Assembly: GCA_009929055.1 (NCBI GenBank)
Contig: SABI01000039.1
Location: 1-13,699, forward strand
Reading direction: 5' to 3'
DNA: 13,699 nt
DNA from: Spirochaetia bacterium
Lineage (GTDB): Bacteria > Spirochaetota > Spirochaetia > Sphaerochaetales > Sphaerochaetaceae
Below the pieces are notes generated by a model. It saw only the letters and a program-made list of their open reading frames with translations, was not told the DNA's origin and made no database searches. Positions 1 through 6,317 of this stretch are shown here, one piece after another. How positions within the stretch are numbered: the first letter of the stretch is position 1; each line of letters opens with the position of its first letter. The position numbers and the translations under genes were made by a program.

Positions 1-411
1 GTCTTGAACTGACCCCATGTGGGTTGAAAACATTAAGTTAAAGTTTCTAGGTTCTGTAAAAGAGCCTTTTGAACCACAGTTTTGACATGGGGCACTTAAA
101 TCTATCTGGTCACTTCTGAATCTACTTTTACATACTTTACAATCGACCATGGGGTCGGTGAAGTTTGAAATGTGACCACTCGCTTCCCACACTTTTGGGT
201 GCATAAGGATAGAGGCATCAAGTCCTACTATATTGTCGTGCATCTGGGTCATTTCTTTCCACCAGAAGTCTCTAATATTATTCTTTAGTTCAACTCCAAG
301 TGGGCCGTAATCCCATGCCCCACTTAAGCCCCCATATATCTCACTCGATTGATAGATAAATCCTCTTCTCTTACATAAGGAGACAATTTTGTCTAATGTG
401 TTTTCAGCCAT
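1..411 (-). CDS. glyS: Glycyl-tRNA synthetase, alpha2 type (N-terminal 137 residues, cut by window edge)
   Basis: This cytoplasmic class II enzyme charges tRNA-Gly with glycine. Translating the minus strand from the ATG at 411-409 gives an open frame to the window edge. It carries the family's N-terminal signature (GAWDYGPLGVELKNNI, residues 31-46) and HPKVWEASGH (71-80). Two CxxC pairs (C91/C94 and C109/C112) fit the zinc-binding insertion of the single-chain enzyme. This is the homodimeric (bacterial/eukaryotic-like) GlyRS, not the two-gene alpha/beta form. The start overlaps the end of gltX in the shared bases ATGGCTGA, and a GAGGT ribosome-binding site lies inside gltX. The two genes are therefore probably co-transcribed and translationally coupled. 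The catalytic motifs 2 and 3 lie beyond the window. Confidence 0.95.
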   Translation of the reverse strand, partial: MAENTLDKIVSLCKRRGFIYQSSEIYGGLSGAWDYGPLGVELKNNIRDFWWKEMTQMHDNIVGLDASILMHPKVWEASGHISNFTDPMVDCKVCKSRFRSDQIDLSAPCQNCGSKGSFTEPRNFNLMFSTHMGSVQD

Positions 412-1888
412 TTTTTACCTCAGTTTCTAATAGTGTTATTGCGTTATCGATTCGTTTTAGTGATTTGTCCCATCCTAATGCTCGTATTGAGTCAAATAAT
501 GGCGGGGAAACAGATGAGGTGGTGACACTTACTCTAATTGGCATAAACACCCCATTTACTTTTATGTTTAATGATGAAGCGAGCTGTGTAAGATGCTCTT
601 CTATTACTTCATCTAATTGATCTTTATATTCCCTCATAATAGATGCTGCCCCTTTAAGAGCTTGATATGTTTCTTCTATGTTTTGTTTTTTTGGAATTAA
701 CAATGATGCATCACTTACCTCTTCATCACTATAGAGAAACTTTACCATATCTATTACATCACTTAATACTTTAAGGCGCTCTTTAATCAACGGGATGATT
801 GAAAGGAATGTAGCTTTCTCATCATCAGTAACAGCAGAGGATATATAGCCACTAGAGAGCATGTATGGAAGTAATAAAGAAAACAACTGTTCATCACTTT
901 TTTCCCTTATATACATTCCATTGTACCAATCAAGTTTCTTATAATCAAAGACACCTGGAGCTTTATTAATTTTTTCTAAACAGAAAAGGTTCCCTAATTC
1001 CTCAGAACTAAAAAATTCTGTTTTATCATCATAACTCCATCCTATAAGAGAGACGTAGTTAATCAGGGCTTCAGGGAGGTATCCTGTTTCTCTAAATTCT
1101 TTTACTGCAGTAGAGCCATGTCGTTTAGAGAGCTTCTTTCCATCTTTACCCATTACCATTGGAAGGTGACAATAGAGGGGTGGAGTCCATCCAAATGCTT
1201 CATAAATGAGAATATGAAGAGGGCCAGAAGGAATCCACTCTTGAGCCCTCATAATATGGGTAATATGCATACTATGGTCATCTATTACATTAGCGAGGTG
1301 GTATGTTGGAAAGCCATCACTTTTTAAAAGTACTGGGTCTGGGTTCACATCAGAATTTTTTCTTGTAATATCTCCCATAAGGACATCATGAAAGGTTGTT
1401 TTTCCCTCTCTTGGTACTTTTAACCGTATTACAAAACTTTTTCCCTCTTTTTCCAACGTTTCAACTTCTTCACTCGAGAGGTGCCTACATTTGCCGTCAT
1501 ATCCAATTTGTTTACTTTTAGCTTCAGTTTGTTCTTCTCGAAGGGCATCGAGTCTTTCACTTGTGCAAAAACATTTATAGGCTTTACCTTTTTCAATGAG
1601 TTCATTGGCATAGCGCCTATAGAGTTCTGTCCTTTCGCTTTGAACATATGGGCCGTAAGGGCCCCCTTGTACAGGGCCTTCATCTGGGACAATGTTGAGC
1701 CAACTGAGGGTATCATAAAGGTCTTGAATAGATTCTTCACTCGACCTTTCTTGGTCTGTATCTTCAATGCGTAAAATAAATTTGCCCTTTTGAGAGCGAG
1801 CAAAAAAATAATTAAATAAAGCTGTCCTTATCCCACCAATATGCTGTAAGCCTGTTGGAGAGGGGGCATAGCGAACTCGAACTTCCAT
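404..1888 (-). CDS. gltX: Glutamyl-tRNA synthetase
   Basis: This class I aminoacyl-tRNA synthetase of 494 residues attaches glutamate to tRNA-Glu in the cytoplasm. The N-terminus reads YAPSPTGLQHIGGIRTALFN, with the HIGH-type motif as HIGG at 16-19, and the KMSKS-type loop is KKLSKRHGST at 251-260. A zinc-site pattern, C106-x-C108 followed by Y130 and CRH at 134-136, matches the C-x-C...C-x-H arrangement of zinc-containing bacterial GluRS. The length is normal for the family. The ATG start at 1888 follows an AGGTGG ribosome-binding site at 8-base spacing, and a promoter lies about 35-60 bases upstream. The stop codon sits inside the glyS start. Whether it is discriminating or also charges tRNA-Gln cannot be read from the sequence; a GatCAB amidotransferase elsewhere would support the latter. 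Confidence 0.97.
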   Translation of the reverse strand: MEVRVRYAPSPTGLQHIGGIRTALFNYFFARSQKGKFILRIEDTDQERSSEESIQDLYDTLSWLNIVPDEGPVQGGPYGPYVQSERTELYRRYANELIEKGKAYKCFCTSERLDALREEQTEAKSKQIGYDGKCRHLSSEEVETLEKEGKSFVIRLKVPREGKTTFHDVLMGDITRKNSDVNPDPVLLKSDGFPTYHLANVIDDHSMHITHIMRAQEWIPSGPLHILIYEAFGWTPPLYCHLPMVMGKDGKKLSKRHGSTAVKEFRETGYLPEALINYVSLIGWSYDDKTEFFSSEELGNLFCLEKINKAPGVFDYKKLDWYNGMYIREKSDEQLFSLLLPYMLSSGYISSAVTDDEKATFLSIIPLIKERLKVLSDVIDMVKFLYSDEEVSDASLLIPKKQNIEETYQALKGAASIMREYKDQLDEVIEEHLTQLASSLNIKVNGVFMPIRVSVTTSSVSPPLFDSIRALGWDKSLKRIDNAITLLETEVKNG

Positions 1889-1921
1889 ATCATCACCACC
1901 TAACTCTGGTTAATAAAAACT

Positions 1922-1949
1922 ATTGTATACTGATACGTTTTAACGTAAA
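1922..1949 (-). promoter_or_regulatory. Candidate promoter of gltX-glyS
   Basis: On the minus strand a -10 TACAAT (1922-1927) is preceded by a 16-base spacer and a -35-like TTTACG (1944-1949). The start codon lies about 34 bases downstream of the -10. The region holds repeated ACGTAAAA units (1943-1950 and 1951-1958) facing an ACGTTTT (1935-1941), giving a partly palindromic patch over the -35 that could be a binding site. The call rests on consensus matching only. Confidence 0.5.
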
Positions 1950-1994
1950 AACGTAAAAGTAGCAACAACCCATAGATGACAAGGGAGGAGAAAT

Positions 1995-2063
1995 ATGGCG
2001 TTAAAGGGATGTAAATCAAAACTACTTACATTGTTTAGAGAGGAAAGAAATGGAGCAAAATGA
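1995..2063 (+). CDS. Possible 22-residue small protein
   Basis: A short frame begins at the ATG at 1995, preceded four bases away by a near-perfect ribosome-binding site (AGGGAGGAG, 1982-1990). It encodes MALKGCKSKLLTLFREERNG plus AK, a basic peptide with one cysteine. A second tiny frame (MEQNDREHSPELE, 2050-2091) overlaps its end and follows an AGAGGAAAG site. The strong Shine-Dalgarno sequence is the only support. An opposing small ORF covers the same bases, so at most one is likely to be real. No function can be assigned; a leader peptide or chance are both possible. Confidence 0.25.
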   Translation: MALKGCKSKLLTLFREERNGAK

Positions 2064-2150
2064 TAGGGAGCACTCACCTGAATTAGAATGAAGAAGAAAT
2101 TCCTTTAATTCTTCTATGCTCAGGAATATTTCCCTTTCAGGCTTATACAT
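2022..2150 (-). CDS. Possible 42-residue small protein or gene remnant
   Basis: On the minus strand the ATG at 2150 opens a frame beginning MYKPEREIFLSIEELKEFLL. The first 26 residues have a protein-like, amphipathic helix composition. The tail is rich in Ser, Cys and Phe and looks random, as if the frame were lost after about residue 26. Only a weak GTGAG ribosome-binding site precedes it. It could be a decayed gene fragment or chance. It overlaps the plus-strand small ORF at 1995-2063. Confidence 0.2.
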   Translation of the reverse strand: MYKPEREIFLSIEELKEFLLHSNSGECSLSFCSISFLSKQCK

Positions 2151-2224
2151 CTCACATCAATTATGGGATAGATATGATAATATTTTTCAATTATTTTCAT
2201 ATATTTTCTTTTTATGAAATTTTC

Positions 2225-2253
2225 TTTACAGATGACTATTTGTGTGATATCGT
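2225..2253 (+). promoter_or_regulatory. Candidate promoter for the lipoprotein-deoR-phosphorylase-mtnA genes
   Basis: TTTACA (2225-2230) and TATCGT (2248-2253) are 17 bases apart, matching 5/6 and 4/6 of the sigma-70 consensus. Transcription would start about 60 bases before the lipoprotein start codon. The surrounding sequence is very AT-rich, so other promoter-like pairs exist nearby and this one is only the best by eye. Confidence 0.3.
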
Positions 2254-2319
2254 TTTGAAATAGATTCAAGATAACGTAGTTTTACTTCAGGAGAGATAAT
2301 TCCATAAGGAGAATTTTGT

Positions 2320-3564
2320 ATGAAAAAGATGACAAGGATTACCCTCACCCTATTAGTAGTATTTTCACTAATGGGCTGTGCAACTATGAATGAGACACAT
2401 CAAACAGGAATGTATGGAGAAGAGAAAGATTCAACCTATTTACTAGAATACTTTAGCATCCCTGTGATGGAAGGGACTATCGAAACAAGTAGATTCGATA
2501 GTGCAATGATGGCTGTAATACAAAGGGATGTGGTGGATGAAACTAATCTTAACATATTCAAATCCCTCATTGAAGCAACTAATTTAAGTGAACTAGCTGC
2601 TACCTATAGTGAAGAAAAGGCCATCACTAGACTCACAAAAGCAGGCCTCTTTTCAGTTGATTCAGAGATTGCCCCATTTGTAGCCTGTGCAATTGATGCA
2701 AACCTTGTTACCCCCATGGTAGCGAAAGAACTATTAGCCTCATCATCTCTTAATGGAGAAGTTGCCACGTACCTTCTTATGCAGGTAGCAAAGACAAATG
2801 GTCTAGCTCGTAATTCAATAGGTAACATAAGCGATAAAGATATCTTAGAGAAGATCTCTTTAGCTTTTAATGGATATTCCCTATTTACTGATAACAACCT
2901 CGATAAAATTGGAGCCCTTGCAGTACAGCAAAAAGCATCAACTGGGTACAACTTAAAAAAAGATTCTGACAGAGCAAACTTCTTGTCCTCTTACACCTTA
3001 AAATACGGACACGCTGATGAGACTCATCTTAAACAACTAGTGGTCCTACTTAACAGCGAAGATATTGATGCAAAAATGCAAATTGAACCAAAAGTATCGG
3101 TATATGAATATTTACTCGATTGGGGTCCTGTTCCAGAGCCAGATCAATTTTATTCAGTTCTTCAGTTTAGTGATGACTTATATTTAGCATATGCAGTAGA
3201 ATATGATGTAAGATTTGAATTTAAAGATGTTTCAGATCTTAACAAATTTGATGGTATCATTAACACATACTCAAAAAAGAATGATACAAACCAAGCAGAG
3301 GGAAGTGAAGTAAGACTTATTAAAGGGGCGTGGTGGCAACCACTTTATAGTGCTTCTTTCAATCCAGATGAAGAATCCTTTAAGGAAATTGTTGATTGTG
3401 TATTAGAAGAAAATGGGTATTCTATCCACCCATTTAGCTTAAAAGAAACTTCTCAAGAACTAGTGAGTGCTTTAGAAGATTTGAGTGGATTAGAAGTAAG
3501 TGTTGAACCATTTTATGTCAACAATGCTTTCTATCGCTATCTCACTGGAGAAGATTACCAATAA
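2320..3564 (+). CDS. Predicted lipoprotein of unknown function
   Basis: This 414-residue protein has a lipoprotein signal peptide. Two lysines near the N-terminus precede a hydrophobic stretch and the lipobox LMGC, with the lipidated cysteine at residue 20. It should be membrane-anchored and face the periplasm or outside. The body is acidic and mainly helical. Residues about 95-205 contain spaced segments resembling degenerate S-layer-homology-type repeats (for example TRLTKAGLF, VACAIDANLVTP and LDKIGALAVQQKASTGY), but this is a weak visual similarity. The C-terminal half is more mixed, with a WWQP motif. The ATG follows a clear AAGGAG site at 2306-2311. It ends 24 bases before the DeoR-type regulator, so the two may share a transcript. 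I do not recognise the family. Confidence 0.85.
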   Translation: MKKMTRITLTLLVVFSLMGCATMNETHQTGMYGEEKDSTYLLEYFSIPVMEGTIETSRFDSAMMAVIQRDVVDETNLNIFKSLIEATNLSELAATYSEEKAITRLTKAGLFSVDSEIAPFVACAIDANLVTPMVAKELLASSSLNGEVATYLLMQVAKTNGLARNSIGNISDKDILEKISLAFNGYSLFTDNNLDKIGALAVQQKASTGYNLKKDSDRANFLSSYTLKYGHADETHLKQLVVLLNSEDIDAKMQIEPKVSVYEYLLDWGPVPEPDQFYSVLQFSDDLYLAYAVEYDVRFEFKDVSDLNKFDGIINTYSKKNDTNQAEGSEVRLIKGAWWQPLYSASFNPDEESFKEIVDCVLEENGYSIHPFSLKETSQELVSALEDLSGLEVSVEPFYVNNAFYRYLTGEDYQ

Positions 3565-3588
3565 AATTTTACCTATAAGGTGGTATAC

Positions 3589-4341
3589 ATGATTCCCTAC
3601 GTACGGCAGAAGAAGATATATGATTATATAAAAATTCGTCAGATGGTATATTTGCAAGAACTTGCCGAATATACTCAAGTCTCTCTTCCAACCGTACGTA
3701 GAGATGTGAAAGTGTTAGAAGAAGAGGGAAAGATTCTTCTTCTTAACGGCGGTGGTGTAAAATTAAGTGAACAACTTGATCACTCTGTGACAAATAGATT
3801 AGAGGTAAACCTTGAAGAAAAACTCCTTATCTGCACGAAAGTAGCTTCTTACATCCACCACAATGATGTGATCTATCTAGGACCTGGAACAAGTGAGAAT
3901 TATCTCATTGGCTCTCTTAAAGGAAAAGATGTAACAATTGTTACAAACGGAATTTTTCACGCAAGAAAGCTAGTCGAAAACGGAATCAATACAGTAATTA
4001 TTGGAGGGAAATTAGAAAACAGCTTTTCAATTACCTACGGCCCCTCTGTCTTTGAAGAAATTAGTAATATGAATTTTAGTACGTGTGTAATTGGAGCAAG
4101 TGGGATATCTAAAAACGGAGTAAGTTCCTTTGATAAAGATGTCTCTATAATTAATAAAAAAGTTCTAGAAAAGAGTAAAACAAAAATTTTGATAGTTGAT
4201 TCAACTAAATTTAATAAAGATTCCCCTTTTAGATTTGCATCTGTTGAGGATTTTGATTATATCTTCACGACAGATAAAGCAGACATTCCCTTCGACAATA
4301 GAGAGAATTTTATAATTTCTCATATCAATAGATCGATATAA
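3589..4341 (+). CDS. DeoR-family transcriptional regulator
   Basis: This 250-residue cytoplasmic DNA-binding protein is probably a repressor released by a phosphorylated sugar, as is usual for the family. Residues 7-57 form the DeoR winged helix-turn-helix, with recognition helix SLPTVRRDVKVLEEEGKI (32-49) followed by the GGG wing. The remainder is the DeoRC sensor domain, with GPGTSENYL in place of the common DSGTT phosphate-binding loop, then TNG, IGGKLE and DSTKF. I chose the ATG at 3589 rather than an in-frame GTG at 3580. That GTG lies inside the AAGGTGG ribosome-binding site (3577-3583), which is ideally placed for 3589. Its position just before a nucleoside phosphorylase and mtnA suggests it controls this nucleoside module. 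A sugar-1-phosphate from the pathway is a plausible inducer. Confidence 0.9.
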   Translation: MIPYVRQKKIYDYIKIRQMVYLQELAEYTQVSLPTVRRDVKVLEEEGKILLLNGGGVKLSEQLDHSVTNRLEVNLEEKLLICTKVASYIHHNDVIYLGPGTSENYLIGSLKGKDVTIVTNGIFHARKLVENGINTVIIGGKLENSFSITYGPSVFEEISNMNFSTCVIGASGISKNGVSSFDKDVSIINKKVLEKSKTKILIVDSTKFNKDSPFRFASVEDFDYIFTTDKADIPFDNRENFIISHINRSI

Positions 4342-4353
4342 AGAGGTGCAACC

Positions 4354-5127
4354 TTGAATAAAGCAATAATTGGGGGGACCGGAGTTAATTCACTTCCAAA
4401 CCTTAAGGGCCCCTATACAACTATTACCCCCCATGGCAATGTAGAAACCTATAGGTTTACCATTAAAGGAGAAGAAATTCTTTTTCTCCCTCGCCATGGC
4501 CTTAATCACACAACTCCGCCACACAACATCCCTTATAGAGCAAATATATATGCTTTGAAAGAGTTAGGAGTTTCTTATATCTACGCCCTTGCTACAAGTG
4601 GTTCAATTCATAAAGAGATTCCTGTTGGCTCTATTGTCGTTATTGATGACTTTCTCGATTTTACCACTAATAGAGTTAAAACATATTTTGATGGGAGCGA
4701 CTCTGTTGTAGCCCACTGTGATATGAGTGACCCATACTGTTCTAATTTAAGAAAATCTTTTATCCAAAAGGCAAATGAAAAAGGAATTAAGATAATTCCT
4801 AAAGGGGTCTATGTATGTACTGATGGTCCTCGGTTTGAGAGTAAAAGTGAAATTAATATGTATAAAATTCTTAAAGGAGATATTGTTGGAATGACAGGCA
4901 TTCCAGAAGTACTTCTTGCTAAAGAATTAGGGATCTGCTATGCATCTATCGGATTAATATCGAATATGGCTTGCGGGGTGAATGATGAAAATCTTGCCTC
5001 TATTGATCATAAAAATGAAATAATTCAAGCTAAGATCGATACAATAGATATTATTAGTGACCTTTTTTGCTCAATTGAATTAAACCAAAACAGATGTGAA
5101 TGTACAACTTCAGTACTTTACCTTTAA
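4354..5127 (+). CDS. Purine nucleoside phosphorylase of the MTAP/MTIP family
   Basis: This 257-residue enzyme is predicted to split a purine nucleoside with phosphate into free base and (5-substituted) ribose-1-phosphate. Visible motifs are the GGTG phosphate loop (7-10), RHG at 47-49 followed by PPHNIPYRANIYALK (55-69), GVYVCTDGPRFE (151-162) and GMTGIPEVLLAKELGICYA (179-197). The PPH and GMTG(I)PE style is that of methylthioadenosine/methylthioinosine phosphorylases. The base-specificity loop reads ISNMACG, with Asn204 where adenine-preferring MTAP has the Asp of TDYDCW. This points to a 6-oxopurine such as methylthioinosine, by inference. The start is a TTG at 4354 behind an AAGAGGTG site overlapping the deoR stop. 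The last ~12 residues are unlike the family core. mtnA follows directly, supporting a 5-substituted nucleoside as substrate. Confidence 0.88.
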   Translation: MNKAIIGGTGVNSLPNLKGPYTTITPHGNVETYRFTIKGEEILFLPRHGLNHTTPPHNIPYRANIYALKELGVSYIYALATSGSIHKEIPVGSIVVIDDFLDFTTNRVKTYFDGSDSVVAHCDMSDPYCSNLRKSFIQKANEKGIKIIPKGVYVCTDGPRFESKSEINMYKILKGDIVGMTGIPEVLLAKELGICYASIGLISNMACGVNDENLASIDHKNEIIQAKIDTIDIISDLFCSIELNQNRCECTTSVLYL

Positions 5128-5158
5128 TAACAACAAAATAGTGAGGAGAGACCAAAAT

Positions 5159-6217
5159 ATGAATACAATAATTCCCGTCATGTTAGATGAAAGTGAAAAA
5201 GCACTCTATCTACTCGATCAAACCCAGTTACCTGAAAAAGAAATATTTCTCGTTCTCGACAAAAGAGAGGATATATTTGAAGCTATTTTGAAATTACGTG
5301 TAAGAGGAGCCCCAGCTATTGGTATTGCTGCGGCTTTTGGAATGTATGTATGTCTATTACATGGCTCCTACGCTACTATTAATGAGATGGTAGAGGATGC
5401 TTCTTCTTTGAAAGCATATCTTGCTTCTTCTAGGCCTACTGCAGTAAACCTCTTTTGGGCACTAGAGAGAATGGAAAAGAAACTTCTTTCTCAAAAACAA
5501 CTACCAGGGGCTTCTATTGAAAAAATTCTTGCTTCACTTAAAGAAGAAAGTTATGCAATTCTTACAGAAGATCAAGAAATGTCTAAGGCAATTGGAGAAC
5601 ATGGCCTTACCCTCTTTAAAAAAGGGATGGGCATCATGACCCATTGTAATGCAGGAGGACTCGCAACGAGTGGGTATGGAACAGCGCTTGCCCCTATCTA
5701 CCTTGGGCAAGAGAGGGGATATGATTTTAAAGTCTATTCAAATGAGAGCCGTCCACTGCTGCAAGGGTCTCGTCTCACCTCCTATGAACTCTTTAAGGCT
5801 GGAATTGATGTAACAGTCCTTTGTGATAGTATGGCTTCTATTGTAATGAACATGGGGAAAATTGATGCTATCATCGTTGGAGCTGACAGAATTGCAGCTA
5901 ATGGTGATACAGCAAATAAAATAGGAACCTCAGGAGTTGCAATAATTGCTAAAGAGTATGGCATTCCATTTTATGTAGCAGCTCCTACTTCCACATTTGA
6001 TCTCAACACCCTTACTGGAGATGATATTCCTATAGAAGAGAGGGATGGAGAGGAGGTAATAAATGGGTTTGGAAGAAGAACTGGTCCTATTGGGGTAAAA
6101 GTCTTCAATCCAGCTTTCGATGTAACAAAGGCTTCCTATATTACAGCAATTATTACAGAAAAAGGGTTAATCACAGATATTACTACACAAAAGGTGAAAG
6201 CACACATGAATCAGTAG
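5159..6217 (+). CDS. mtnA: S-methyl-5-thioribose-1-phosphate isomerase
   Basis: This 352-residue cytoplasmic enzyme converts methylthioribose-1-phosphate to methylthioribulose-1-phosphate. Related enzymes also accept 5-deoxyribose-1-phosphate. Motifs include LRVRGAPAIG (46-55), THCNAGGLATSGYGTALAPI (161-180), NESRPLLQGSRLT (195-207), GADRIAANGDTANKIGT (241-257) and PIEERDGEEV (291-300). The catalytic pair, Cys163 and Asp243, is intact and corresponds to Cys160/Asp240 of the Bacillus subtilis enzyme. The length is normal. I chose the ATG at 5159 because GAGGAGAG (5143-5150) precedes it; an upstream in-frame GTG would add residues overlapping the phosphorylase gene and lacks family similarity. 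The neighbouring phosphorylase supplies the substrate. Neither mtnB nor a class II aldolase follows, so the later steps must be encoded elsewhere or differ. Confidence 0.93.
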   Translation: MNTIIPVMLDESEKALYLLDQTQLPEKEIFLVLDKREDIFEAILKLRVRGAPAIGIAAAFGMYVCLLHGSYATINEMVEDASSLKAYLASSRPTAVNLFWALERMEKKLLSQKQLPGASIEKILASLKEESYAILTEDQEMSKAIGEHGLTLFKKGMGIMTHCNAGGLATSGYGTALAPIYLGQERGYDFKVYSNESRPLLQGSRLTSYELFKAGIDVTVLCDSMASIVMNMGKIDAIIVGADRIAANGDTANKIGTSGVAIIAKEYGIPFYVAAPTSTFDLNTLTGDDIPIEERDGEEVINGFGRRTGPIGVKVFNPAFDVTKASYITAIITEKGLITDITTQKVKAHMNQ

Positions 6218-6241
6218 TATGAAGAAAAAGTAAATAGAGTA

Positions 6242-6274
6242 GGATACAAAACAACAGTTGTTTCTTTTGTATCC
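6242..6274. repeat. Inverted repeat overlapping the binding-protein promoter (possible operator or attenuator)
   Basis: A perfect 10-base inverted repeat, GGATACAAAA (6242-6251) and TTTTGTATCC (6265-6274), encloses a smaller one, AAACAAC/GTTGTTT. As RNA it would form a hairpin 25 bases after the mtnA stop. No U-run follows, so it is not a standard intrinsic terminator. Because it covers the -35 of the promoter beginning at 6258, it could be the operator of the DeoR-type regulator or an mRNA-processing or attenuation site. Confidence 0.6.
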
Positions 6275-6285
6275 ACCTATATAAT
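6258..6285 (+). promoter_or_regulatory. Candidate promoter of the nucleoside ABC transporter genes
   Basis: TTGTTT (6258-6263) and a consensus TATAAT (6280-6285) are separated by 16 bases. The start codon of the binding protein is 33 bases after the -10, and an AAGGGAGAAAAG ribosome-binding site (6304-6315) precedes it. An internal promoter here would let the binding protein and transporter be expressed separately from the phosphorylase and mtnA. Confidence 0.5.
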
Positions 6286-6317
6286 AAGAAAGAAACATAT
6301 GTTAAGGGAGAAAAGAA

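Larger units (their letters stand above)
1889..2319. other. Divergent intergenic region between gltX and the lipoprotein gene
   Basis: This 431-base AT-rich stretch separates leftward gltX from the rightward lipoprotein gene. It contains the gltX promoter at its left end, a candidate rightward promoter near 2225-2253, and small ORFs on both strands between 1995 and 2150. No tRNA, recognisable riboswitch or convincing intrinsic terminator was seen. Part of it (2090-2150) has minor inverted repeats such as AGAAGAA/TTCTTCT with a 10-base loop, too weak to name. Confidence 0.6.

Noticed and set aside
1118..1803. Open frames inside gltX on both strands
   Set aside because: They are shadows of the conserved GluRS coding frame and their translations look unlike proteins; similar shadow frames in the other genes were also left out.
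1889..2319. A riboswitch or T-box ahead of the synthetase or lipoprotein genes
   Set aside because: No T-box motif or known aptamer core could be recognised on either strand; only short weak inverted repeats were found.
3580..3588. An in-frame GTG that would add three residues to the DeoR-type regulator
   Set aside because: The GTG lies inside the AAGGTGG ribosome-binding site that serves the ATG at 3589.
5096..5158. An upstream GTG that would extend MtnA by 21 residues
   Set aside because: It overlaps the end of the phosphorylase gene and the extra residues do not resemble MtnA; a good ribosome-binding site and a family-like N-terminus begin at 5159.
6242..6274. Intrinsic terminator after mtnA
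   Set aside because: The stem is good but no U-run follows on either strand, and a promoter overlaps it, so operator or attenuator is preferred.
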